Part shown: in pieces, positions 39,078 through 47,414 of the stretch | How the letters are laid out: each line of letters starts with the position of its first letter | Position numbering within the stretch: the first letter of the stretch is position 1 | Assembly (NCBI RefSeq): GCF_009765735.1 | Contig: NZ_LMUW01000022.1 | Coordinates: 1 to 64,000, forward strand | Direction of reading: 5' to 3' | Source of the DNA: Xenophilus sp. L33 | GTDB taxonomy: Bacteria; Pseudomonadota; Gammaproteobacteria; Burkholderiales; Burkholderiaceae_C | DNA: 64,000 nt | Program-made: the position numbers and the translations under genes | Notes under the pieces: model-generated | Seen by the model: the letters and a program-made list of their open reading frames with translations, nothing else | Database searches by the model: none | Told to the model about the DNA's origin: nothing

Positions 39078-39344
39078 TTACTTGCGCAGACCCAGCTTGG
39101 CGATCAGCGCGGTGTAACGGTCGGCGTCCTTGGACTTGAGGTAGTCCAGCAGCTTGCGGCGGCGGCTCACCATGCGGAGCAGGCCGCGGCGACCGTGGTG
39201 GTCCTTGGCGTGCGTCTTAAAGTGAGGCGTCAGTTCGTTGATGCGGGCGGTCAGCAGTGCGACTTGCACTTCGGGGCTGCCGGTGTCGTTGGCGGCGCGG
39301 GCGTTGTCCTTGACGACTTCGGCCTTGATGGAGGCTGCGATCAT
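39078..39344 (-). CDS. rpsO: 30S ribosomal protein S15
   Basis: 88 residues, full length. Contains [20 protein letters not shown] (about 20-39), [16 protein letters not shown] (about 41-56) and KLLDYLK (about 68-74), which contact 16S rRNA. Primary binding protein of the 30S platform. Followed by its own terminator and pnp. Confidence 0.98.
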   Translation of the reverse strand: MIAASIKAEVVKDNARAANDTGSPEVQVALLTARINELTPHFKTHAKDHHGRRGLLRMVSRRRKLLDYLKSKDADRYTALIAKLGLRK

Positions 39345-39436
39345 GTGATGTTTCCTTGGAGTTCCGGGGGTATTTGACTTGCGGTGTGCGCTGGAACTGC
39401 ACGCACCGTGCGCCTTGCAATAGGCAAAGCCCTGGG

Positions 39437-39442
39437 ATTATA
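39437..39442 (-). promoter_or_regulatory. Possible rpsO -10 element
   Basis: TATAAT on the minus strand, 93 nt upstream of the rpsO start, in the AT-richest part of this gap. No good -35 hexamer at 16-18 nt, so only the -10 is proposed. Confidence 0.5.
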
Positions 39443-39477
39443 GCGCGGACGCCGGCGACCCGCCTTCCGCCCGCCCA

Positions 39478-40635
39478 TCACCGGGCAGCGAGCCACCTTT
39501 TCAAGCGATCCACGCCCTCGACCAGCCGCTTCGGATCCTTCGAGGCGAAGCACCAGCGCAGCCACCCCTGCGCTTCCGGCGCGAAGGCGTTGCCGGGCGC
39601 CAGGCCGAGCCCGGCCTCGACCACCAGCCGCTTGGCCAGCGCCAGCGAATCGCCGAAGCCTTCCAGCTTGAAGAAGGCGTACATGCCGCCGCGCGCCGGC
39701 GCCACCTCGACCCCCGGAATGGCCGCCAAGAGCGGCACCAGCGTGTCGCGGCAGGCCTTCAGGTGGGCCACCACGCCGGGCGTGATCTCGTCGCCGTGCT
39801 GCAGGGCGGCGATGCCAGCACGCTGGGTGAAGACGCTGGCGCAGGAGGTGTTGAACTCGATCAGCTTGCCCATGGCGTCGACCAGCGCCGGCGGCAGCAC
39901 CAGCCAGCCGAGCCGCCAGCCGGTCATCAGGAAGCTCTTGGAGAAGCTGTGGGCGACCACCAGCCGGTCGTCGGGCGCGGCCAGGTCGAGGAAGCTCGGG
40001 GCGCAGCCGTTGGGCGTCGGCTCGTAGTAGAGCCGCTCATACACCTCGTCGGCCAGGATCCAGGTGCCGGTGGCGCGGCAGTGGTCGAGGATCTGGCGCT
40101 GCTCGTCGCGGCCGAGGGTCCAGCCGGTCGGGTTGTTCGGCGCGTTCAGGATCAGCAGCCGCGTGGCGGGCGTGACCGCGGCGCGCAACGCTTCGAGGTC
40201 GAGCGTCCACTGCCCTGCCCTCGGCACCAGCGGCACGCAGCGCACCACGGCACCGAGGATCGCCGGCTGGGCCGTGAGGTTGGGCCAGACCGGCGTCACC
40301 GCGACCACCTCGTCGCCGGCGTCGACCAGCGCCTGCACCGCCAGCATCAGCGCGTTGACGCCGCCGGAGGTGATCGCGATGCGCCCGGCGTCGATCACCG
40401 GATGGCGCGCGCTCATGTACGAGGCGACCGCTTGGCGCAGCTCCGGCAGGCCGAGGTTGTGGGCGTAGAAGGTCTCGCCGCGCTGCAGCGATTCGATCGC
40501 CGCCTGGCGGATCGGCTCGGGCGTGACCTCGTCGCTCTCGCCGAACCAGAAGGCGAGGACGTCGTCGCGGCCGAGGCCGGCATTGGCGACCTCGCGGATC
40601 TTGGAGGCTTCGAGGTTGCGGATGGCTTCGCGCAT
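39478..40635 (-). CDS. Class I/II PLP-dependent aminotransferase
   Basis: 385 residues, aspartate-aminotransferase fold type I. Catalytic Lys in SFSKSFLMTGWRLGW (about 226-240), PLP-ring contacts NAPNNPTGW (about 165-173) and ILADEVYERLYY (about 193-204), and the C-terminal Arg in the LRWCFAS segment. Substrate not determinable; AspC/AlaA-like enzymes match. It starts 11 nt after a LivK-like binding-protein gene, so the two are likely co-transcribed. Confidence 0.9.
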   Translation of the reverse strand: MREAIRNLEASKIREVANAGLGRDDVLAFWFGESDEVTPEPIRQAAIESLQRGETFYAHNLGLPELRQAVASYMSARHPVIDAGRIAITSGGVNALMLAVQALVDAGDEVVAVTPVWPNLTAQPAILGAVVRCVPLVPRAGQWTLDLEALRAAVTPATRLLILNAPNNPTGWTLGRDEQRQILDHCRATGTWILADEVYERLYYEPTPNGCAPSFLDLAAPDDRLVVAHSFSKSFLMTGWRLGWLVLPPALVDAMGKLIEFNTSCASVFTQRAGIAALQHGDEITPGVVAHLKACRDTLVPLLAAIPGVEVAPARGGMYAFFKLEGFGDSLALAKRLVVEAGLGLAPGNAFAPEAQGWLRWCFASKDPKRLVEGVDRLKRWLAAR

Positions 40636-40646
40636 GGCGTTCTCTT

Positions 40647-41933
40647 TCAGATCGGGGGTCGCTGCATGTGGCAGCTGGTGGGCATCTCGGCGCGATCGGC
40701 GGAGATGGTCTTGACGATGCGAAAGCCGTAGCCCGAGCCTTCGACGTCGAACTTCACGCCGGGCGTGCCCTGGCGGTCCATCACGCCGACGACCAGCGGC
40801 TGCTGGAACTGGTGGTCGGCCGCGCGCATGTGGCCGCTCTGGCCGGCCAGGCTCACCCTGGCCTCCTCCAGCGCCCGGGCCACCGCGACCGCGTCGACGC
40901 TGCCAGCGCGCTCGATGGCCTGCGCCAACGCCTCGATCATCAGCTGCATCCGCATGTGAATGTAGTCGTCCTCGGGCTTCGGGAAGCGGGCGCGGAAGGC
41001 GCGATAGAAGGCTTCCGATTCCGGCGTCTGGACGTTCGGCATCCAGTCGGCAACCGCCACCACGCGGCCGACGCCGGCCTCACCGATGGCCGCCGGCGCG
41101 CCCAGCGCGTTGCCGTAGAAGGTATAGAAGGTGCCGTTGAAGCCGGCTTCGCGGGCGGCCTTCACCAGCAGCGTCAGGTCGTTGCCCCAGTTGCCGGTGA
41201 TCACGCCCTGTGCGCCGCTGGCGATGATCTTGCTGGCGTAGGGCGCGAAGTCCTTCACCTTGCCGATCGGATGCAGCTCGTCGCCGACGATCTGCACGTC
41301 AGGCCGCAGGAGGCCCAGCTGGCGCCGCGATTCGCGCAGCACCGCCTGGCCGAAGCTGTAGTCCTGGCCGATCAGGTAGACGCGCTTCAGCGCGTGGTCG
41401 TCCTGCATCACCTGCATCAGCGCGTTGACCCGCATGTCGGCGTGGGCGTCGAAGCGGAAATGCCAGAAGCTGCAGCGCTCGTTGGTCAACACCGGGTCGA
41501 CCGCGGCGTAGTTGAGGAACAGCACAGCGTGCGCCGGGTCGCGCTCGTTGTTCTTGTCGATCGCGTCGATCAACGCTGCCGCCGTGGCCGACGAATTGCC
41601 CTGCAGGACGATGCGCGCGCCGTTGTCGATGGCCGCGCGCAAGGCCGACAGCGCTTCCTCGTTCTGGCCCTTGCTGTCGTAGCGGTCGAGTTGCAGCGGC
41701 CGGGCGCCGCCCGGCAGCGGGATGCCGCCGCGGGCGTTGACCCGCTCGACCGCCCAAAGGATGTTGCGAAAGACCGCCTCGCCGGTGTTGGCGAAGGGGC
41801 CGCTCATCGACTCGATCAGCGCGATCCTGATCGGCGCCGGCTGCTGCGCCAGCACCGGCTGCAGGCCGGCCGCGCATAGCGCCGCCGCGCCGAATTTCAA
41901 GGCTCGGCGACGCGAAATAAAGTGGGGTGACAT
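40647..41933 (-). CDS. Orphan LivK-like binding protein with Tat-type signal
   Basis: 428 residues. The N-terminus MSPHFISRRRALKFGAAAL has consecutive arginines before a moderately hydrophobic stretch and AQQ, resembling a Tat signal. The mature part is a type I periplasmic binding fold (IALIESMSGPFANTGEAV, LIGQDYSFGQAV). ATG 41933 is chosen because the frame upstream is not leader-like. No permease or ATPase is next to it; an aminotransferase follows. It may serve a distant HAAT permease or act as a sensor partner. Confidence 0.88.
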   Translation of the reverse strand: MSPHFISRRRALKFGAAALCAAGLQPVLAQQPAPIRIALIESMSGPFANTGEAVFRNILWAVERVNARGGIPLPGGARPLQLDRYDSKGQNEEALSALRAAIDNGARIVLQGNSSATAAALIDAIDKNNERDPAHAVLFLNYAAVDPVLTNERCSFWHFRFDAHADMRVNALMQVMQDDHALKRVYLIGQDYSFGQAVLRESRRQLGLLRPDVQIVGDELHPIGKVKDFAPYASKIIASGAQGVITGNWGNDLTLLVKAAREAGFNGTFYTFYGNALGAPAAIGEAGVGRVVAVADWMPNVQTPESEAFYRAFRARFPKPEDDYIHMRMQLMIEALAQAIERAGSVDAVAVARALEEARVSLAGQSGHMRAADHQFQQPLVVGVMDRQGTPGVKFDVEGSGYGFRIVKTISADRAEMPTSCHMQRPPI

Positions 41934-42059
41934 CGACTTGAATCCTTTTCGGCCATGCCTAGATGTGTCGGCATGCGGCACGTGTTCTTGCTGAAACGCC
42001 GCGCAGTGTAAGGGACACACATTCCTTGTCCCGATGTCAAACCGCTCAGGAGATTTCAC

Positions 42060-42431
42060 ATGTTTTTCGCACCCGCAGTCCGCACCGCCCGCTTCGTTCC
42101 GCGTTCCTTCGACCGCAGCTTCGAGCGCTTCGTCGGCGAGGCCTTTTCCGGCACCCAGCGCTCGCTCAACGTCGAACAGGACGACAAGACCTGGACCCTG
42201 TCGCTCGACGTGCCGGGCCTGTCGCGTGACGACCTGACCATCGGCATCGAAGGCGCGGTCGTGCGCATCGAGAGCAAGGCCGAAGCCAAGCGCCAGCTGA
42301 AGGCGGCCTACGAGCTGCCGCAGGACATCGACGTCGCCACCAGCGAAGCCAAGCTGGAAAACGGCGTCCTGACCCTGAAACTCGGCAAGCTGGTGCCGGT
42401 CAGCAACGTTGCCCAATTGGCAATCAACTGA
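42060..42431 (+). CDS. Small heat-shock protein, Hsp20/alpha-crystallin family
   Basis: 123 residues. The alpha-crystallin domain covers about 35-115 with LDVPGLSRDDLTIGIEGAVV and the conserved ENGVLTLKLGK (about 100-110). The C-terminus ends in a hydrophobic LAI triplet that can act as the IxI-like oligomer contact. ATP-independent holdase in the cytoplasm. AGGAGA lies 7 nt before the ATG. The 126-nt upstream gap has no convincing sigma-32 promoter. A strong terminator follows. Confidence 0.88.
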   Translation: MFFAPAVRTARFVPRSFDRSFERFVGEAFSGTQRSLNVEQDDKTWTLSLDVPGLSRDDLTIGIEGAVVRIESKAEAKRQLKAAYELPQDIDVATSEAKLENGVLTLKLGKLVPVSNVAQLAIN

Positions 42432-42471
42432 GCGACTGCGTACCTTTGGGTGCGCGGTAAATACCACAAAT

Positions 42472-42511
42472 AGGCGAGCCGGTAACTTTTTGTTGCCGGT
42501 TCGCCTTTTTT
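42472..42511 (+). terminator. Intrinsic terminator of the Hsp20 gene
   Basis: AGGCGAGCCGGTAAC (42472-42486) pairs with GTTGCCGGTTCGCCT (42492-42506) with two G-U pairs and a TTTTT loop, then a T run to 42511. Textbook rho-independent terminator, 41 nt after the stop. Confidence 0.92.
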
Positions 42512-42584
42512 GTACTTCACAATAAGTGCAAATTTCGTCACGTTCTGTGACGCTTTTTTCAATGCCCTCCTTCTCCGAAGCGAC

Positions 42585-43367
42585 ATGAAAACGCACTTGA
42601 AGTTTGCCAAGAACGACAGCCGGTCTGAGACCTTGCTGGTCTTTCTTCCGGGCGCTTTCCTGAAACCGGAGGAATTCGAACGGGAAGGCTTCGTCGATGC
42701 CGTCCGCGAACGGGACCTGGCAGCCGATGCCCTGTTGGTGGATGCCGACGTTTCCTATTACTACGACCAGACGTTTATCGAGCGTCTGCAACAAGATGTA
42801 TTGAAGCCGCAGCGCGCGCTGGGCTACAAATACATCTGGCTGGTGGGCATTTCGATCGGCGGCTTCGGCGCGCTGATCCATGAATTGGCGACGCCCGGCA
42901 CGGTCGATGGCATCGTGACCCTGGCGCCCTACCTGGGCCGGCGGCCGGTCGGCGCCGAGATCCAGAAGGCCGGCGGCCTGCGCAACTGGACGAAGCCCGA
43001 GGGCCCGCCGCCGGACGCCGAAGTCGACCGCAAGCTCTGGCCCTGGCTGCAGCAATACACCTCGCCGGCCGAGGCCAGCAAGCTCCCTCCGCTCTATCTC
43101 GGCTATGGCCTCGCCGACCGCTTCGCCGCGAACCACCAGCTGCTGGCGGACGCGTTGCCGGCCGGCCACGTGTTCACCACCGAAGGCGGCCACGACTGGC
43201 CGCAATGGTCACGGCTGTGGCGAAAGATGCTGGACGTGCTGCCCTTGCCGGCCCAGGCCGTCGTCGGCGCCGAGGTGCTCGAGGCGGTCGACCTCGCCGA
43301 TGCGGTCAGGCGGCCGGCGCTGGCATCCCCGCTTCGCCCGAGCGCGCCAGCGGCCATCGCGGCTTGA
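42585..43367 (+). CDS. Alpha/beta hydrolase
   Basis: 260 residues from ATG 42585. It shows [15 protein letters not shown] (oxyanion region, about 15-29), the nucleophile elbow GISIGGFG near 88 and GGHDWPQW with the likely catalytic His near 205. Substrate unknown. An in-frame ATG at 42510 lies inside the preceding terminator T run, so the later start is preferred. The last 20 codons overlap the 3' end of tsaD on the other strand by 62 bp, and the final 30 residues look like non-family extension. Confidence 0.82.
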   Translation: MKTHLKFAKNDSRSETLLVFLPGAFLKPEEFEREGFVDAVRERDLAADALLVDADVSYYYDQTFIERLQQDVLKPQRALGYKYIWLVGISIGGFGALIHELATPGTVDGIVTLAPYLGRRPVGAEIQKAGGLRNWTKPEGPPPDAEVDRKLWPWLQQYTSPAEASKLPPLYLGYGLADRFAANHQLLADALPAGHVFTTEGGHDWPQWSRLWRKMLDVLPLPAQAVVGAEVLEAVDLADAVRRPALASPLRPSAPAAIAA

Positions 43368-44364
43368 CGTCGAAGGCGTAGCGCTCGCTCGCCGCCTCGA
43401 TGCCGGCTTGCAGGCGCATCGCGCCGGCCATCGCGATCATCGCGCCGTTGTCGGTGCACAGCGCCAGTTCCGGGTAGTGCACGCGCACACCGCGGCGCGC
43501 GCAGGCGGCATCCAGCTGCTCCCGCAGCAGGCGGTTGGCGCCGACACCGCCGGCCACCACCAGCCGGTCGAGGCCGGTCTGGTCGAGCGCCATCAGCGAC
43601 TTCTTCAACAGCACCTCGACGATCGCGGCCTGGGTCGAGGCCGCGAGGTCGGGCTTGCGCGCCTCCAGCTGGTCGCCGAGCTTGCGGGCCTGGGTCAGCA
43701 CCGCCGTCTTCAGGCCGGCGAAGGAGAAGTCGAGGTTGCCGCTGTGCAGCAGCGGCCGCGGCAGCTTGAAGGCGGCGCCGTCGCCCTGTTCGGCGAGCTT
43801 CGCCAGCCAGGGGCCGCCGGGGTACGGCAGGCCCATCAGCTTGGCGCTCTTGTCGAAGGCTTCGCCGGCCGCGTCGTCGATGGTCTCGCCCAGCAGTTCG
43901 TAGCGGCCGACGCCGTCGACCCGCATCAGCTGGGTGTGGCCGCCCGAGACCAGCAGGGCCACGAACGGGAATTCGGGCGGGTCGGCGCTCAGGAAGGGCG
44001 ACAGCAGGTGCCCTTCGAGGTGATGCACGCCGAGCACCGGCTTGCCCAGCGCGGCGGCCAGCGCGCAGGCGACGCCGGCGCCGACCAGCAGCGCGCCGGC
44101 CAGGCCGGGGCCGCGGGTGTAGGCGACCACGTCGACCGCTTCCAGGCCGCGCGCGGCCTGCGCCAGCACCGCTTCGGTCAGCGGCAGCACGCGGCGGATG
44201 TGGTCGCGGCTGGCCAGCTCCGGCACCACGCCGCCGTAGGCCTGGTGCATCGCGATCTGGCTGTGCAGCGCATGCGCGGCCAGCCGCGGCAGGCCGGTGG
44301 CGCCGCTCTCGACCAGCGCCACGCCGGTCTCGTCGCAGGACGATTCGATTCCCAATACAAGCAT
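43306..44364 (-). CDS. tsaD: tRNA N6-threonylcarbamoyladenosine transferase TsaD
   Basis: 352 residues from ATG 44364. ASKHA-fold enzyme with [12 protein letters not shown] (about 4-15), metal ligands HHLEGH (about 110-115) and the nucleotide loop SGGHTQLM near 138. Transfers threonylcarbamoyl from TC-AMP to A37 of ANN-decoding tRNAs with TsaB/TsaE. An upstream ATG (44439) would add 25 residues not found in the family. Convergent overlap of 62 bp with the hydrolase gene. Confidence 0.96.
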   Translation of the reverse strand: MLVLGIESSCDETGVALVESGATGLPRLAAHALHSQIAMHQAYGGVVPELASRDHIRRVLPLTEAVLAQAARGLEAVDVVAYTRGPGLAGALLVGAGVACALAAALGKPVLGVHHLEGHLLSPFLSADPPEFPFVALLVSGGHTQLMRVDGVGRYELLGETIDDAAGEAFDKSAKLMGLPYPGGPWLAKLAEQGDGAAFKLPRPLLHSGNLDFSFAGLKTAVLTQARKLGDQLEARKPDLAASTQAAIVEVLLKKSLMALDQTGLDRLVVAGGVGANRLLREQLDAACARRGVRVHYPELALCTDNGAMIAMAGAMRLQAGIEAASERYAFDVKPRWPLARSGEAGMPAPAA

Positions 44365-44440
44365 CCGGCGAGTGTAGGTGGCGCCCGATCGCCGGGACTT
44401 CGCCAGGGCATGGATGTTGCTGCGAGCCTTGTACCCCACG

Positions 44441-45721
44441 ATGAAATCCGGATTGAGCTTCCTGGTCAGCGCCTTGCGCTGCGAAATCGACGAGCTGGAT
44501 CAGCTCGCGCGGACCAGCGAGCTGGTCGGGACCATCGGCCGGCTGGTGCATGCGCTGCAGCGCGAGCGCGGCATCTCGAACGTGCTCTTGGGCTCGCGCG
44601 GCCAGCGCTTCGCCGCCCAGCGCGACGCGCAGATCGCCGATTCGCTGCAGCTGGAGGACGCCGTGCGGCAGGCCTTCGACCAGCTGGAATCGGAGGCGCC
44701 GCGCATCGGCAACGGCGCGCGGCTCTTCAGCCGGATCGCCTGGGTGCTCCCGGGCCTGGGTGCGCTGCCTGAACTGCGCCGGCGCATCGGCGCGCTGGCG
44801 CTCGACCCGGCCGCCTCGACCGCCGCCTTCGTCAAGCTGATCGCCGGGCTGCTGGCGGTGGTCTTCGAGGCGGCCGACGGCGCGACCGATCCCGAGATCT
44901 CGCGCCGGCTGGTGGCGCTCTTCAACTTCATGCAGGGCAAGGAATTCGCGGGCCAGGAGCGCGCCTGCGGCGCCGCCGCCTTCGCCTCGGGGCGCAACGA
45001 CGAAGCGCGCCGCGAGCAATGGCTGCACCTGATCGATTCGCAGGAGCACTGCTTCCAGCTCTTCACCGATTTCGCGGAACCGGCGCTGGGCACGCTCTGG
45101 CGTTCGATCCAGCCTTCGGCGCAGCTGGCCGAGCTGGAGCGGCTGCGCCGCATCGCCTGCGCCGCGCCGGCCGGTGTCGCGCTCGACACCGAGCTGAGCC
45201 AGCGCTGGTTCGACTGCTCGAGCGAGCGCATCGATGCGATGCAAGCGGTCGAGGAGCGGCTGGCGGACGGTTTGCGCACGCTCTGCGAAGAGAAGATCGC
45301 GCAGGCCCGCACCGAGCTGCAGGTGCACGAGGCCTTGCTGGCCGAGCTGGACGGCGCGACGGGCACGCCGCCGACCGCTTTCCTCGACGAACCCGCCGCC
45401 GCCGACCCGGCGCCCTCGCCCGCCGCCGGCGCCGCGCCCTACGGCCGGCAGCTCGAACGCTCGATCCTGGAGATGGTGCGCGAGCAGTCGCGCCGCCTGC
45501 AGAGCATGGGCGACGAACTGGAGACGGTGCGCGCCGCGCTCAACGAGCGCAAGACGGTGGAGCGCGCCAAGGGCCTCCTGATGGCGCACCGGCGCATCAC
45601 CGAGGAAGAGGCGCACAAGATGCTGCGCCAGACCGCGATGAACCAGAACCGGCGCCTGATCGACGTCGCCGAGTCGGTGCTGGCGATGGCGGAATACCTG
45701 CCGGCCGGCGGCCCGGGCTGA
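44441..45721 (+). CDS. Nitrate/nitrite-sensing NIT domain plus ANTAR antiterminator (NasR-like)
   Basis: 426 residues. The N-terminal part (about 1-300) is all-helical with the NIT signature [17 protein letters not shown] (about 29-45), the dimeric nitrate/nitrite-sensing domain. The C-terminal ANTAR domain (about 358-420) has [16 protein letters not shown] and [20 protein letters not shown], the RNA-binding three-helix unit of NasR, AmiR and EutV. Start at 44441 fits the family; 44378 is an alternative. In Klebsiella NasR, nitrate binding lets ANTAR bind leader RNA and prevent termination. The 289-nt structured leader directly downstream is the obvious target. Confidence 0.9.
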   Translation: MKSGLSFLVSALRCEIDELDQLARTSELVGTIGRLVHALQRERGISNVLLGSRGQRFAAQRDAQIADSLQLEDAVRQAFDQLESEAPRIGNGARLFSRIAWVLPGLGALPELRRRIGALALDPAASTAAFVKLIAGLLAVVFEAADGATDPEISRRLVALFNFMQGKEFAGQERACGAAAFASGRNDEARREQWLHLIDSQEHCFQLFTDFAEPALGTLWRSIQPSAQLAELERLRRIACAAPAGVALDTELSQRWFDCSSERIDAMQAVEERLADGLRTLCEEKIAQARTELQVHEALLAELDGATGTPPTAFLDEPAAADPAPSPAAGAAPYGRQLERSILEMVREQSRRLQSMGDELETVRAALNERKTVERAKGLLMAHRRITEEEAHKMLRQTAMNQNRRLIDVAESVLAMAEYLPAGGPG

Positions 45722-45882
45722 GTGCATCGCGTGCGGGAATGGTGCGTCGCCGAGCGGCGGCTTCGCATCGCCGAAGTCGCTCGATGAAGGCTTCGAGGCG
45801 GTCGCCAGTCGATTCGCTGCTCCTCTATCGATAGCAATCGAAGGCGGGCACGCCGCTTGCAACGAATGGCCGACAGGCAGGC

Positions 45883-45902
45883 GGCATCCAAAGGCGGGTG
45901 CC
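45883..45902 (+). promoter_or_regulatory. Six-base-loop hairpin with A1 and G4 (ANTAR-type RNA motif)
   Basis: GGCATCC (45883-45889) pairs fully with GGGTGCC (45896-45902), one U-G pair, closing the loop AAAGGC. The loop has A at position 1 and G at position 4, the two bases conserved in RNA hairpins bound by ANTAR domains. It ends 15 nt before the terminator. Known targets have a pair of such hairpins; only this one is clean here. Confidence 0.65.
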
Positions 45903-45917
45903 TCGAGCCGAACGGAC

Positions 45918-45984
45918 AAAGGCGTCCTCGCCCACGCGGCGCTCGAAGACTTCGAGCCCGCGCGCGGCGAGGACGCCTTTTCTT
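45918..45984 (+). terminator. Strong terminator hairpin between the ANTAR gene and globin
   Basis: AAAGGCGTCCTCGCC (45918-45932) pairs perfectly with GGCGAGGACGCCTTT (45966-45980), and GCTCGAA/TTCGAGC (45941-45947 / 45951-45957) forms an inner stem. TTTTCTTGTTT follows. It ends about 26 nt before the globin start, so it can block the operon unless antiterminated. CTCGAGCC just after the A1/G4 hairpin resembles the inner right arm and could compete for pairing. Confidence 0.85.
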
Positions 45985-46010
45985 GTTTCCACGTTGAAAA
46001 GGAACACCGC

Positions 46011-46427
46011 ATGAACGCCACCCAGATCGCGCTGGTTCGCTCCAGCTTCGCAAAGGTCGAGCCGATCGCCGAGCAGGCCGCCGCCATCTTCTACGACCGC
46101 CTGTTCGAGCTGGCGCCGCAGGTGCGCGCGCTCTTCAAGGGCGACATGAAGGAACAGGGCCGCAAGCTGATGGCGATGCTGCGCACCATCACCCTGAAGC
46201 TCGACGACCTCGACACGCTGGTGCCCGCGGCGCAGGGACTGGCACGCCGCCACGTGGCCTACGGCGCGAAGCCCGAGCACTACGCGGTGGTCGGGCAGGC
46301 CCTGCTCGACACGCTGGCCAAGGGCCTCGGCGACGGCTTCAAGCCGGAGGTGCGCGAGGCCTGGACGACGGCCTACGGGCTGCTGTCGAAGGTGATGATC
46401 GACGCGGCCGCGGCGGAAGCGGCCTGA
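46011..46427 (+). CDS. Single-domain bacterial globin
   Basis: 138 residues with a full globin fold similar to the haem domain of flavohaemoglobins (FYDRLFELAPQVRALF at about 27-42; RRHVAYGAKPEHYAVVG at about 79-95, with probable proximal His at 81). No FAD/NAD reductase domain follows. Likely binds O2 or NO; NO scavenging or a haem-sensor role would match the nitrate/nitrite-sensing regulator upstream. Good ribosome site AAGGA. First gene after the attenuator-like leader. Confidence 0.9.
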   Translation: MNATQIALVRSSFAKVEPIAEQAAAIFYDRLFELAPQVRALFKGDMKEQGRKLMAMLRTITLKLDDLDTLVPAAQGLARRHVAYGAKPEHYAVVGQALLDTLAKGLGDGFKPEVREAWTTAYGLLSKVMIDAAAAEAA

Positions 46428-46481
46428 GCCATCGGCCGCCCGCAGCCATGGCCTTCGGCCATGCGGGACAATCCGCCACCC

Positions 46482-47414
46482 ATGGGAATCAGCCACTACA
46501 TCAAGGAAATCGGCCGCGGCGCCCGCGGCGCGAAGCCGCTCGACCGGGCGCAGGCCTCGGACCTCTTCGGCCAGGTGCTCGACGGCAGCGTGACCGACCT
46601 CGAGGTCGGCGCCTTCTGCCTGGCGATGCGCATCAAGGGCGAGACGCCCGAAGAGCTGGCCGGCTTCCTCGACGCGACCCATGCCCGGCTGCACCGCTTC
46701 CCCGCCACCGCGCGGCCGCTGGTGGTGCTGCCGAGCTACAACGGCGCGCGCCGGCTGCCGGTGCTGACGCCGCTGCTGGCGTTGCTGCTGGCCCGCGAAG
46801 GGCTGCCGGTGCTGGTGCACGGCGCGGCCACCGAGTCGAGCCGGGTGCTGGCCTCCAGCGTGCTGGCGGCGCTCGACGTGCCGCCGCTCGCGGCGGTGCG
46901 GCCGCTGGCCGACGGCGAACTGGTCTTCGCGCCCACCGAGCTGCTCAGCCCCGGCCTCAAGCGCCTGCTCGACGTGCGCCGCGTGGTGGGGCTCCGCAAC
47001 CCGGGCCACAGCGTGGTCAAGCTGATGCAGCCGGCCGCAGGCGCCTCGGTGGTGGTCGGCAGCTACACCCATCCCGAATACGCGCAGTCGATGGCCGCCA
47101 CCTTCGCGCTGATGGGCACGACCGCCCTGCTCTCGCGCGGCCTCGAAGGCGAGAGCGCGGCCGATCCGCGGCGCAACGCGCAGGTCGACGGCTTCGTGCG
47201 CGGCGAGCGCGTGACCCTGCAGGCCCGCCAACCCGGCACGCTCGACGAGGTGCCCGGCCTGCCGCAGCAGATCGACGTCGCCACCACCGCCGACTACACC
47301 CGGCGCGTCCTCTCGGGCGACGCGCCGATCCCCGATGCCATCGCCCAGCAGGTCGCGCACGTGGTGCGGCTGGCCCGGCTGGCGCAAGAACCTTCCCCGG
47401 CGCACAGCCCATGA
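46482..47414 (+). CDS. YbiB-type glycosyltransferase-fold protein (TrpD2 family)
   Basis: 310 residues, the fold of anthranilate phosphoribosyltransferase: MGISHYIKEIGRGARGAKPL at the start, VLPSYNGARRLPVLTPLLALL near 83-103, LLVHG-like and VGLRNPGHSVVKLM near 172-185. The YbiB/TrpD2 group binds DNA or RNA rather than anthranilate, and is often found in nitrate assimilation clusters of Burkholderiales. Start at 46482 is preferred over 46461. Its stop overlaps the cobA start (ATGA), so it is coupled with siroheme synthesis. Confidence 0.82.
   Translation: MGISHYIKEIGRGARGAKPLDRAQASDLFGQVLDGSVTDLEVGAFCLAMRIKGETPEELAGFLDATHARLHRFPATARPLVVLPSYNGARRLPVLTPLLALLLAREGLPVLVHGAATESSRVLASSVLAALDVPPLAAVRPLADGELVFAPTELLSPGLKRLLDVRRVVGLRNPGHSVVKLMQPAAGASVVVGSYTHPEYAQSMAATFALMGTTALLSRGLEGESAADPRRNAQVDGFVRGERVTLQARQPGTLDEVPGLPQQIDVATTADYTRRVLSGDAPIPDAIAQQVAHVVRLARLAQEPSPAHSP

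Larger units (their letters stand above)
45722..46010 (+). promoter_or_regulatory. Structured leader before the globin operon (candidate ANTAR target)
   Basis: 289 nt without a gene. In order: a 10-bp hairpin with a six-base loop (arms 45756-45765 / 45772-45781, loop CATCGC); CTCGA/TCGAG at 45780-45784 / 45793-45797; GCCGCTTGC/GCAGGCGGC at 45852-45860 / 45877-45885; the A1/G4 hexaloop hairpin at 45883-45902; and a long terminator hairpin at 45918-45980. A good AAGGA follows, then the globin ATG. Such serial structure after an ANTAR gene suggests transcription attenuation controlled by that protein. No clear promoter was identified, so the start of the leader transcript is unknown. Confidence 0.7.

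Noticed and set aside
41937-41960. CTTGAA ... CCATGCCT upstream of the Hsp20 gene as a sigma-32 promoter
   Set aside because: The spacer is only about 10 nt and the -10 part is poor, about 100 nt before the gene; not supported enough to list.
45852-45885. GCCGCTTGC/GCAGGCGGC stem as the first of the two ANTAR hexaloop hairpins
   Set aside because: Its loop is 16 nt, not six, and its right arm overlaps the A1/G4 hairpin by three bases; kept only as part of the leader structure.
45439-46053. Open frame on the minus strand across the leader before the globin gene
   Set aside because: Basic low-complexity translation overlapping the ANTAR coding end and the terminator hairpin; the RNA structure explains this region better.
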